A stretch of DNA of 7,030 bases. It comes from JANLQX01 sp031423635. Lineage in GTDB: Bacteria > Actinomycetota > Acidimicrobiia > Acidimicrobiales > JANYDT01. The translations under genes were made by a program, and so were the position numbers. Positions 1 to 5,844 of this stretch are shown here, piece by piece (position 1 is the stretch's first letter; every line of letters starts with the position of its first letter). The notes under the pieces are model-generated. The model was not told the origin of the DNA, did no database searches, and worked only from the letters and a program-made list of their open reading frames with translations. The stretch spans positions 1-7,030 of the forward strand of contig JANPFX010000074.1 of assembly GCA_031423635.1 (NCBI GenBank), given 5' to 3'.

Positions 1-827
1 AGCATCGCCCGGCCGAGCTGCAGCGCAAACAGAGGGTTGCCGCCCGAGCTGCGGTGGAGGCGGGCTATCGACCGCCGTTCCAACCGCCCACCGAGGTGGC
101 GGCGAAGCAGGCGCTCGAGCTCATCGGCGTCGAGCGCGGACAGTCGCAGCCGGGTGATCGGCATCCGTCCATCACCCTCGGTGTCGCCCGGGAAGACGGA
201 GCCGGTGTCAGTCCGGCGAGCAAGCAGCAGCCCGATCCGCTCCTCGCGCAGGCGGCGAACGGCGAAGGTCAGCACACGTTGCGACGCCTGGTCCAGCCAC
301 TGCACATCGTCGACCCCTACGACGAGCGGGCCGGAGCGAGCGAGCGCGGCGAGCACGCCGAGGAACCCCAGGGCGACGGCGCGCGGAAAGTGCTCGTCAT
401 CGTCCGGCTCCGCCCGGAGCAGTGCCACCTCCAACGCCCGTCGCTGGGGCACTGGGAGTTCGTCGAGAACGACCTCTGGCACGTCGGTGAGCAGATCCGA
501 GAGCGCGGTGAACGCCAGTTGCGCCTCCGCCTGAACCGGCCGACACTCGAGGACATGGAACGAGCGCCGTTCTGCGGCCCGGAGACCCTCCCGCCAGAGC
601 GTCGTCTTGCCGAGGCCCGGCTCACCCTCGAGCACCAACATCGCTGGACCGCGGTCGAGGGAGTTGATGAACGTGTTCAGCTCCTCCAGCTCCGCGCCAC
701 GGCCGACTATCGGGTTCACCAGCCCAGGCAATCCCGCATCCGTCGACCGATTCGTCCGAGGTGGTTCGCCGCGCCTGACGGGCTCGCCACCGGCGCGGGC
801 CGCGTCGTCCGTCGACACACCGGCCAT
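1..827 (-). CDS. LAL/MalT-type LuxR-family transcriptional regulator, N-terminal ATPase part (runs off left edge)
   Basis: The visible 275 residues are the N-terminal AAA+/STAND-type ATPase of a large LuxR-family (LAL) regulator. Such proteins usually approach 900 residues and end in a GerE-type DNA-binding domain, which would lie beyond the window. Seen here: a hydrophilic N-terminus (1-35); the entry motif NPIVGRGAELEEL (38-50); Walker A GEPGLGKT (68-75); Walker B LVVGVDDVQWLD (168-179); and SGGNPLFALQL (261-271), the GNP motif common in this family. No stop codon occurs before the edge. The ATG at 827 is preceded by GGGAGG at suitable spacing, and an in-frame TAG lies a few codons upstream, so this start is well supported. 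The family typically binds ATP and an inducer to activate transcription. The inducer and targets cannot be told from the sequence. The C-terminal DNA-binding domain is inferred, not seen. Confidence 0.9.
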   Translation of the reverse strand, partial: MAGVSTDDAARAGGEPVRRGEPPRTNRSTDAGLPGLVNPIVGRGAELEELNTFINSLDRGPAMLVLEGEPGLGKTTLWREGLRAAERRSFHVLECRPVQAEAQLAFTALSDLLTDVPEVVLDELPVPQRRALEVALLRAEPDDDEHFPRAVALGFLGVLAALARSGPLVVGVDDVQWLDQASQRVLTFAVRRLREERIGLLLARRTDTGSVFPGDTEGDGRMPITRLRLSALDADELERLLRRHLGGRLERRSIARLHRSSGGNPLFALQLGRAM

Positions 828-1130
828 GACGCCCTCCCGAAGTACTGACTAGCGGAACCGTACCATGACCGGCGTCGGAGCTCCCGCGATCCGACAGTCG
901 CCGTCAGTCGAGCGTGACGTCGCGACACGCGGCGACGATAACGGTGGTGGGGCAGTCCAACGATTGACGGGCCAGCGGTGTGGCTCGGAGGGATCGTGTC
1001 GTCGTCGCCGGCCATGACCGGCACGGGACCGACACCCTCCCGAAATCCTCATCAGTCAGCTCGGTGTCGAACGGGTGGAATCCCGTTGGCGTGATATCTC
1101 AGCTTTTGGGTTTGCTCCCACGATTCAGGG
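828..1130. other. Intergenic region upstream of the LAL regulator
   Basis: This 303-bp gap separates the restored end of the acetyltransferase frame from the regulator start; both are on the minus strand. It should contain the regulator's promoter, but I see no convincing -35/-10 pair. It holds a 6-bp hairpin (1070-1087). It also holds a second copy of the motifs found around the regulator's start: CCGGCCATGAC at 820-830 and 1008-1018, and CCCTCCCGAA at 832-841 and 1035-1044 (plus-strand reading). CCATGACCGGC occurs twice as well (863-873 and 1012-1022). Short frames here look like no known protein. Confidence 0.5.
1070..1087 (-). terminator. Terminator-like hairpin after the acetyltransferase frame
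   Basis: A perfect 6-bp inverted repeat, AACGGG and CCCGTT, encloses a 6-nt loop. It lies 43 bp past the TGA at 1131-1133 that ends the extended acetyltransferase frame. There is no T-tract, so it is a weak candidate for intrinsic termination and could equally be a chance hairpin in GC-rich DNA. Confidence 0.3.
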
Positions 1131-1688
1131 TCACTCCATCTCCTGCTGATCGGCGGTGGCGGCAGCGACCGGCTTGCCCATCCGGGTGAGCGGTACAGGT
1201 GCGCCACCCGATGCGTCAACGACGTCCTCAATCGCGACAAACCCGGCTGCCTCCTACAGCGGGCGACCAGACCTGGTTGCCATGAGCTCGAGGCGCACGA
1301 AGCCCTCGTTCGCCGCGGCCGCCTCGCACTCCTCGAGCACCCGTCGACCGACACCTCGCCGAGCGAAATCGGGGTGCGTGTACATGGCGCGAACCCGCGC
1401 CGGATCGGTGGTCGGATCGAGCAACGCCGAATCCCGTCCTTCCGAGTGGTCGCCGCCGTACAGCGTCGAGCGACGACTCCAGCCCCCGCAGCCGGCGACT
1501 GTTCCGTCGATCTCCACGACGAAGTACGTCCCATCGTCGATCAGCTGCTGATCGATGCCCATGATCGCCTTGCTGGACTCGATCTGGCCCTGGTCGAGGA
1601 ATTCCTTCTGCAGGTGCTCGATCGCCGCGTTCACCAGTGGAACGAGGCTCGGTACGTCGTCCACCGTAGCGAGCCGAATGGTCATCAT
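1131..1688 (-). pseudogene. GNAT-family N-acetyltransferase interrupted by an in-frame TAG
   Basis: The product is a GNAT acetyltransferase, which would move an acetyl group from acetyl-CoA to an unknown substrate. Read from the ATG at 1688, residues 1-144 show the family's GTYFVVEIDGTVAGCGGWS strand pair and the acetyl-CoA loop RRGVGRR. A TAG (1254-1256, codon 145) follows SGRPL. Relatives as I know them read GEPLY-x-x-x-G-[FY] here, so the TAG sits where TAC or TAT is expected. The same frame then continues for 40 codons with family-like sequence (EAAGFVAIEDVV, then VPLTRMGKP) to a TGA at 1131-1133. The result looks like a single-base nonsense mutation that removes the last beta strands. 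The start is ATG 1688 because GGAGGTGA lies 8 nt upstream; the in-frame GTG at 1700 overlaps that ribosome site. The gene starts 27 bp after the cysteine synthase-like gene ends, probably as one operon. A sequencing error or readthrough is possible. Confidence 0.8.
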
Positions 1689-1715
1689 CTTGCGCGTCAC
1701 CTCCGGTTGAATTTG

Positions 1716-2714
1716 TCAGTGCAGCCACAAATCGGTACTGAGGTACTTCATGCCCGAGTCGGCGAGCACTATGACGGCGGTCTGGCCGACGTGCGCACCG
1801 CGGAGCAGTTGCTCTGCGGCGGCAAGAACCGCACCTCCGGAGAAGCCCGCAAAGATCCCCTCCTGTCGGGCGAGTCGGCGAGCAGCGTCCACGGCTGCGT
1901 CGTCGTTCACGGCGACGTAGCCGTCGATGAGCTCAGCAGACAGCTGCGGCAGCGTCGACATGGCGTAGCCCCCTCCCTGTATCCGATGCGACGGATCCGA
2001 TACAGGCTGTCCGGCGAGAATTTCTGCGCCTTCCGGCTCGACGACGTAACAGCTGATGGACGGCCGTTGCGCCTTGAGGAACGCAGCGACACCGGCGAAG
2101 GTTCCGCCGGTCCCGACGAACTCGCAGAACAGGTCTACCTGCCCGTCGCTCTGACGCCATAGCTCGGCTCCGGTCCCGTCGCCATGAGCTGCTGGGTTCC
2201 CGGACAGCGTGAATTGGTCTGCGCGAAACGCGCTTCGCTCGGTCGCGATCGACGCGGCCACCGTCTCCACGAGTGCCAGGTCATCCCCGGTCACGTGTCC
2301 CGGGCGAGATCCGTCGCCCTGGCAGACGAGGATCACCTCAGCCCCCATTGCCCGCATCATCACGGACCGTTCGGTCGAATTCCCGGACGACATCACGGCG
2401 ACAAAGGGATACCCCTTGACGGCGCAGACCATCGCCAAGCCGGTCCCGGTGTTCCCGCTCGTCAGCTCCACGACCGTCTGCCCTGGTCGAAGCGCGCCCG
2501 ACCGCTCTGCATCTTCGATGATCCGCAGTGCGATCCTGTCCTTCTTCGAACCGCCGGGGTTCAGGTACTCCAGCTTCGCCAACACCCGACCGTCGATCCC
2601 AGCCGACACGCGGCCCAGGTCCACAAGCGGGGTGCCGCCGATCGCCTGCAGGACCGACGCGCAGACCACCCCTCCCCGGTCGGATACGGCGTCCATTTCT
2701 GCAAGGTACCGCAT
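1716..2714 (-). CDS. PLP-dependent cysteine synthase / cystathionine beta-synthase family enzyme
   Basis: This is a fold-type II PLP enzyme of about 332 residues from the chosen start, the usual length for O-acetylserine sulfhydrylase-type proteins. Numbered from ATG 2714: IGGTPLV (25-31); GGSKKDR (54-60), in which K58 is the expected Schiff-base lysine; the substrate loop TSGNTG (85-90); the phosphate-binding loop GTGGT (201-205); and a C-terminal GFSGGA segment that usually contacts the PLP ring nitrogen. The family replaces a beta-substituent of serine-type substrates, often with sulfide to make cysteine. Exact donor and nucleophile cannot be assigned. The DQF segment lacks the usual Asn-rich spelling, so it may not be a housekeeping CysK/CysM. 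The start is uncertain: the frame is open to a TTG at 2819, ATGs occur at 2714 and 2696, and none has a clear ribosome site. It lies just upstream of the acetyltransferase gene, suggesting co-transcription. Confidence 0.87.
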   Translation of the reverse strand: MRYLAEMDAVSDRGGVVCASVLQAIGGTPLVDLGRVSAGIDGRVLAKLEYLNPGGSKKDRIALRIIEDAERSGALRPGQTVVELTSGNTGTGLAMVCAVKGYPFVAVMSSGNSTERSVMMRAMGAEVILVCQGDGSRPGHVTGDDLALVETVAASIATERSAFRADQFTLSGNPAAHGDGTGAELWRQSDGQVDLFCEFVGTGGTFAGVAAFLKAQRPSISCYVVEPEGAEILAGQPVSDPSHRIQGGGYAMSTLPQLSAELIDGYVAVNDDAAVDAARRLARQEGIFAGFSGGAVLAAAEQLLRGAHVGQTAVIVLADSGMKYLSTDLWLH

Positions 2715-2898
2715 GCGGGCTTGCAGTTGAGAGCGGATGCCCGCGGGGTACCTCACGTCGCGTCCGAGGTCGTTGGGCGCGTGCCGGAACGCCGACGTCC
2801 TGCGAGGCAAAAAGAGCAAGAAATGTGTTGACGTTTTCCGGCCTTCGAGCGTCGTTACGGAGTGTCCTGAGTGGGTTCGACTCGACCAGCTCCGGGCG

Positions 2899-3978
2899 TC
2901 AGGCCAGCCGATCGAGCAGCGCGGATGCGCTCGCCGCGAGCATCGGGAGGCGATCCGCGATCGTCGCCATTCGAGGGTCGGTGCTCTCGCCGCGCTTCCA
3001 GCGTCGGTGTAACTGTTGGATCACGACTCCTGTCTTCCAGAGCGCGAACGCCTCGAACCATGCGACGCCCGACACGTCGATTCCGGTTCGTCTCGCATAG
3101 TGCGCCGTGATCTCCGCCCTGGCCGGAAGCCCCATGGAGAGCAAGCCCTCGTGGCTGATGCGGCGTTGGCCCGGCGCGTCGGACGGGTCGGGCCAATAGT
3201 TGAGGAGCGTCCCCAGATCGACGAGGGGCTCGCCGACCGTCGTCATGTCCCAGTCGAAGATCGCCGCGACCCGATCGGGCTCGCCCGCACGGAACTGGCA
3301 GTTGTCGAGCTTTAGGTCGTTGTGCACGAGCGAGACCCTGGTCGGCGCGGGCACGGAGGTTGCGAGTCGCTCCGGGATCTCATCCATCTGGCGTGGGCCG
3401 TCGTCGGGCCGGACCAGGCTCCACCGCGTCGACCAGCCCGCGACCTGGCGGGCGGCGAAGCCATTGGGCTTGCCGAGGTCACTCATCTCGGCCGCAGCGA
3501 CATCGACCAGGTGAAGATCGGCCATCGCGTCGACGAGTGCGAACGACACTCTCCTCGCGACGTCCGCCAACCCGGCGATCGATGCGGGGAGCTCTCCGCT
3601 GATCACCTCACCGACTCTTCGTTCCATGACCACGAAGTCCGACCCGATGACTCCGTGATCGGTGCACAGCACGAACGCTCGAGGTGCACGGTCGAACACC
3701 CGCCACAGTCTCGACAGGACGCGGTACTCGCGTTTCATGTCGTGAGCCCCGGGAGCGACGACGCCGAACGGCGGGCGGCGCATCACGAGCTCACGATCGC
3801 CGAAGCGGAGCAGATAGGTGAGATTCGCCGAGCCGTTGGGGAACTGGAGCACGTCCATCCGGGAGTGATCGGTCGCAAGGTCGTCGATGGTTCTGCGGAG
3901 TTCGGCCTCCAGCGCGTCCCAGTCGAGCTCCTCGCCTGGGCGAACCTGCGCCAGCTCCGGAGGCGTCGCCTCGCTCAT
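2899..3978 (-). CDS. APH-type phosphotransferase, ACAD10/LvaA-like
   Basis: This 359-residue kinase-fold protein belongs to the aminoglycoside phosphotransferase (APH) superfamily, in the branch found beside or fused to acyl-CoA dehydrogenases. Seen: FPNGSANLTYLL (46-57) in the N-lobe; the signature MRRPPFG (66-72); the catalytic loop HNDLKLDN (219-226) with D221 and N226; and the metal-binding FDWD (241-244) followed by TTVGEPLVDLG. In known relatives (LvaA of Pseudomonas levulinate catabolism, the kinase domain of ACAD10/11) the enzyme phosphorylates 4-hydroxyacyl-CoA and an acyl-CoA dehydrogenase-like partner continues the reaction. A similar role is inferred; antibiotic resistance is unlikely. 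Start ATG 3978 is chosen because GGAG precedes it and it forms an ATGA overlap with the upstream mini-gene. The frame is open to 4047, but that extension has no family-like sequence. Confidence 0.88.
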   Translation of the reverse strand: MSEATPPELAQVRPGEELDWDALEAELRRTIDDLATDHSRMDVLQFPNGSANLTYLLRFGDRELVMRRPPFGVVAPGAHDMKREYRVLSRLWRVFDRAPRAFVLCTDHGVIGSDFVVMERRVGEVISGELPASIAGLADVARRVSFALVDAMADLHLVDVAAAEMSDLGKPNGFAARQVAGWSTRWSLVRPDDGPRQMDEIPERLATSVPAPTRVSLVHNDLKLDNCQFRAGEPDRVAAIFDWDMTTVGEPLVDLGTLLNYWPDPSDAPGQRRISHEGLLSMGLPARAEITAHYARRTGIDVSGVAWFEAFALWKTGVVIQQLHRRWKRGESTDPRMATIADRLPMLAASASALLDRLA

Positions 3979-4052
3979 CCGTGCTCTCCGTCGAGTTCGA
4001 TCCAGTGGAGGTCCTGCGTGAACTGGGGGTCGGTCTCGAAGTCCCATGCCAT
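3975..4052 (-). pseudogene. Acyl-CoA dehydrogenase N-terminal stub, 25 codons
   Basis: A GAGGGGG ribosome site lies 7 nt upstream of ATG 4052. The first codons read MAWDFETDPQF, then a DLHW segment. This closely resembles the N-terminus of acyl-CoA dehydrogenases of the phosphotransferase-linked group, which as I remember them begin MAWDF-x-T-[DE]-P-x-F-x-x-x-L-x-W and continue for about 400 residues. Here the resemblance ends after about 17 residues and the frame closes at TGA 3975-3977, overlapping the phosphotransferase ATG as ATGA. The simplest reading is an in-place deletion that removed nearly all of the dehydrogenase but kept its ribosome site and the translational coupling. Alternatively it is a leader peptide that now serves to load ribosomes onto the phosphotransferase. 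The match is from memory, not from a search. Confidence 0.6.
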
Positions 4053-4214
4053 GGTGGCCCCCTCAGGTCGTGGTCCGGCGAGTCCGTCCGAGTGTCACAT
4101 GCCCGAGACCACCGAGCCAAAGGACGCTCAACTGTGCCGGGCGTCGAAGCTCCGCACCACGGCGTTGATCGGGGCGAAGAAGGCACGGGCACGTCGATCT
4201 GCGAGGCTGAGGCC
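4053..4214. promoter_or_regulatory. Divergent intergenic region with a 6-bp inverted repeat
   Basis: This 162-bp gap lies between the minus-strand stub/phosphotransferase unit and the plus-strand aldo/keto reductase, so it should hold both promoters. No convincing -35/-10 elements are visible. An inverted repeat, GTGGTC (4070-4075) and GACCAC (4107-4112), could be an operator for a shared regulator, but a 6-bp arm in GC-rich DNA may be chance. Confidence 0.35.
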
Positions 4215-5189
4215 ATGCGTTATCGACGACTGGGCCGCACCGCCCTCCAGGTCAGCGAGTTGTGTCTCGGCACGATGAATTTCGGGCCGCAGACGCCCGA
4301 GGACGAATCGTTCGCGATCATGGACCGCGCGCTCGAGCTCGGGATCAACTTCTTCGACACAGCGAATCGCTACGGCGGCGACCAGGGCGCTGGCGCCACT
4401 GAGTCGATCATCGGACGCTGGTTCGCCCGGGGCGGCGGGAGGCGGGACAAGATCGTCCTGGCCACGAAGCTCTTCGGAGCGATGTCTGCGTGGCCGAACG
4501 ACGGCCGGCTGTCGGCACGCCACATCCGGATGGCGTGTGAGGACAGCCTTCGGCGGATGCAGACCGACCACATCGATCTCTACCAGATGCACCACATCGA
4601 CCGGACCGCGCCGTGGGACGAGGTCTGGCAAGCGATGGACACGCTGATCCAGCAGGGCAAGATCACGTATGTCGGCAGCAGCAACTTCGCCGGATGGCAC
4701 ATCGCTCGAGCGAACGAAGTCGCCGCCCGACGGAACACGCTCGGTCTCGTCAGCGAGCAGAGCCACTACAACCTCTTGGTGCGGACCGTCGAACTCGAGG
4801 TGCTCCCGGCATGTCGCGAGTACGGCGTCGGCGTGATCCCGTGGAGCCCGCTGTCGGGCGGGCTGCTTGGCGGCGTCCTCGGTGATTCCGACCGCAGCCG
4901 TCGCCAGTCGCCGCAATCGCTGAAGCGGATCAACAAACTGCGTCCTCAGCTGGAGCAGTGGGAGCAGCTGTGTGCCGATCTCGGAGAGGAGCCTGCAGCG
5001 GTGGCCTTGGCGTGGCTCCTCGCCCAGGACGGGATCGCCTGCCCGATCATCGGCCCGCGCACACTCGGTCAGCTCGATGGCGCCTCGCTGCGCTCCCTCG
5101 AGATCACCCTTGCCCCGGACACGCTGGCCGCGATCGACGCCACGTTCCCCGGTCCTGGCGGTACTGCGCCCGAAGCGTACGCCTGGTAG
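4215..5189 (+). CDS. Aldo/keto reductase
   Basis: This 324-residue NADPH-dependent (beta/alpha)8 oxidoreductase is of the usual family length. The start ATG 4215 gives the canonical opening MRYRRLGRTALQVSELCLGT and is preceded by GAGG; the same frame is open upstream but that part is not family-like. The catalytic tetrad is complete: D48 and Y53 in FFDTANRYG, K85 in VLATKLFG, and H126 in DLYQMHH. The cofactor-binding region is also normal: VGSSNFAGW (154-162), WSPLSGGLLGG and PIIGPRT near the C-terminus. The sequence resembles the YajO/Tas-like group that reduces aldehydes, ketones or sugars; the substrate is unknown. It is transcribed away from the phosphotransferase unit and is followed at once by a decayed toxin gene on the opposite strand. 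Confidence 0.93.
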   Translation: MRYRRLGRTALQVSELCLGTMNFGPQTPEDESFAIMDRALELGINFFDTANRYGGDQGAGATESIIGRWFARGGGRRDKIVLATKLFGAMSAWPNDGRLSARHIRMACEDSLRRMQTDHIDLYQMHHIDRTAPWDEVWQAMDTLIQQGKITYVGSSNFAGWHIARANEVAARRNTLGLVSEQSHYNLLVRTVELEVLPACREYGVGVIPWSPLSGGLLGGVLGDSDRSRRQSPQSLKRINKLRPQLEQWEQLCADLGEEPAAVALAWLLAQDGIACPIIGPRTLGQLDGASLRSLEITLAPDTLAAIDATFPGPGGTAPEAYAW

Positions 5190-5199
5190 CCCGACGGTC

Positions 5200-5499
5200 T
5201 GAGGAATCGGGCGGCGTAAGATTATCGAGGGTGCCGTCGGCTCGATATCGCCGGAGTCTGATGTCAAGACCGACACGCTGCCTCGGCGGGCTAGACCTGC
5301 ACCACGAACACCACCGCGGCGTCAACGAAGTCCGCGGTCTTTGACTGACCACAAAGAAGGCCAGCAGCGCGGACGATCGAGCCGTCGAGGGCGACCTCAT
5401 CACAATGGCGCAAGCTCTAGTCAGCAGAACTTTTCGACTGCCATCGCGCCACGTCTTGGGTGATCGCCCAACGAACGACTGAGCGACGGAGGACGTCAC
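5200..5499 (-). pseudogene. Decayed VapC-like PIN-domain toxin, C-terminal part in three frames
   Basis: Three minus-strand frames joined in order resemble the C-terminal two-thirds of a VapC ribonuclease toxin. The first (5499 to about 5414) ends in TWRDGSRKVLLTR, the typical helix of this family. A one-base shift near 5414 leads to LRHCDEVALDG, RAAGLLCGQSKTADFVDAAV (5413-5291), the conserved D-x-x-DA region, which stops at TAG 5291-5293. A further shift leads to SVLTSDSGDIEP (about 5276-5238), the usual TSDP-x-D region. The N-terminal strand with the first catalytic Asp and any vapB antitoxin are missing. Instead the frame abuts a tRNA-Leu 3' end at 5507. With two shifts and no N-terminus it cannot make an active toxin. 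The family call rests on recognised motifs without an alignment. Confidence 0.55.
5313..5338 (+). terminator. Possible hairpin downstream of the aldo/keto reductase
   Basis: A perfect 7-bp inverted repeat, ACCGCGG and CCGCGGT, has a 12-nt loop and is followed by CTTTG. It lies 124 bp after the reductase stop. It could help end that transcript, but it sits inside the vapC remnant and may just be former coding sequence. Confidence 0.22.
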
Positions 5500-5506
5500 A
5501 AGCTTG

Positions 5507-5556
5507 TGCGGGCGACAGGACTTGAACCTGCACGTCTTTCGACACCAGGACCTAAA
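5507..5556 (-). tRNA. Partial tRNA-Leu(UAG): anticodon loop to 3' end (probable att site)
   Basis: Reading the minus strand, the parts of a class II tRNA follow in order: anticodon loop TTTAGGT (5556-5550, anticodon UAG at 5554-5552); 3' anticodon strand CCTGG; a long variable arm with a GTC-GAAA-GAC stem (5544-5532); T stem and loop GCAGG-TTCAAGT-CCTGT; acceptor 3' strand CGCCCGC; and discriminator A at 5507, followed by CAA rather than CCA. The long variable arm plus UAG anticodon identifies leucine. The 5' anticodon strand is not complementary (AGGGT instead of CCAGG), and no D arm or 5' acceptor strand lies upstream, so the gene is incomplete. A copy starting in the anticodon loop is the usual identity block left at the far end of an element integrated in a tRNA gene. 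By orientation, the element side is to the right. Confidence 0.85.
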
Positions 5557-5673
5557 ACCCTCATTTGCCGCTTTTTCTGGTGTTGTCGGGTGACGGGAAA
5601 TGGTGTCTGAGCTGGGATTTCGTGAAACGCTGTGTCGGCGGGTGATGGCGAGTTTCGGCCTGTTTTGCGCAGT

Positions 5674-5695
5674 TCCGTTAGCAATCCGTTAGCAA
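5674..5695. repeat. Perfect tandem repeat, 2 x 11 bp (TCCGTTAGCAA)
   Basis: TCCGTTAGCAA occurs twice back to back (5674-5684 and 5685-5695) with no mismatch, 118 bp from the tRNA fragment and on its inferred element side. Short direct repeats flanking an attachment core are typical arm-type binding sites for tyrosine integrases or excisionases. That role is inferred from position only. Confidence 0.75.
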
Positions 5696-5803
5696 ATTCG
5701 GGTCAATGACGGGCGCTCGGAGCGCGTCGCCGTTGATCCCTTCCCGTGATTGTTGTCGAAGCGTACGACGGTGTGGACGACATGGGCTCCTGAACCCGCC
5801 TCC

Positions 5804-5824
5804 GGCCCGCTGCGCGGCGGGACC
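5804..5824 (-). terminator. GC-rich hairpin after the cupredoxin-like gene
   Basis: GGCCCGC (5804-5810) pairs with GCGGG-CC (5817-5824, one bulged A) around a 6-nt loop, giving seven pairs, mostly G-C. It lies 20 bp beyond the stop of the minus-strand cupredoxin-like gene. No T-tract follows, so it is a probable but not certain terminator. Confidence 0.4.
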
Positions 5825-5844
5825 GCCGAAAAGTCGCGAGATAG

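Larger units (their letters stand above)
5558..5844. other. Non-coding region on the element side of the tRNA fragment
   Basis: This 287-bp stretch carries no gene I can support. Its left part (about 5558-5700) is visibly richer in A and T than the surrounding genes. It contains the 11-bp tandem repeat at 5674-5695 and the hairpin at 5804-5824. No integrase fragment was recognised in any frame, so an integrase, if one existed, should lie at the other end of the element. Confidence 0.5.

Noticed and set aside
54..848. Plus-strand open frame of 264 codons at the left end
   Set aside because: It is a shadow of the LAL regulator, whose minus-strand frame holds Walker A, Walker B and GNP motifs.
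849..1052. Small minus-strand ORFs in the gap upstream of the LAL regulator (also 716-1024)
   Set aside because: Arg- and Pro-rich composition with no family resemblance; one overlaps the regulator start in another frame.
1374..2162. Plus-strand open frame of 262 codons across the GNAT and synthase genes
   Set aside because: It crosses two recognised minus-strand genes and their junction and has no recognisable domain.
2828..2870. TTGACG at 2828 as a plus-strand promoter
   Set aside because: There is no good -10 at proper spacing and no plus-strand gene downstream; the region lies between two minus-strand genes.
2899..3978. Aminoglycoside resistance kinase
   Set aside because: The MRRPPFG signature and the dehydrogenase-like stub place it with acyl-CoA-linked phosphotransferases.
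3322..4278. Plus-strand open frame of 318 codons antisense to the phosphotransferase
   Set aside because: It shows no family-like motifs; the minus-strand phosphotransferase has all kinase motifs and a proper start.
4128..5276. Long minus-strand open frame of 382 codons antisense to the aldo/keto reductase
   Set aside because: It mirrors the codon structure of a fully conserved plus-strand enzyme. Only its first codons, beyond the reductase end, show meaningful sequence (the vapC remnant).
5507..5600. A complete tRNA-Leu gene
   Set aside because: No D arm, no 5' acceptor strand, and the 5' anticodon strand does not pair.
5496..5684. 62-codon minus-strand ORF over the tRNA fragment and tandem repeat
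   Set aside because: Its C-terminus is simply translated tRNA sequence.
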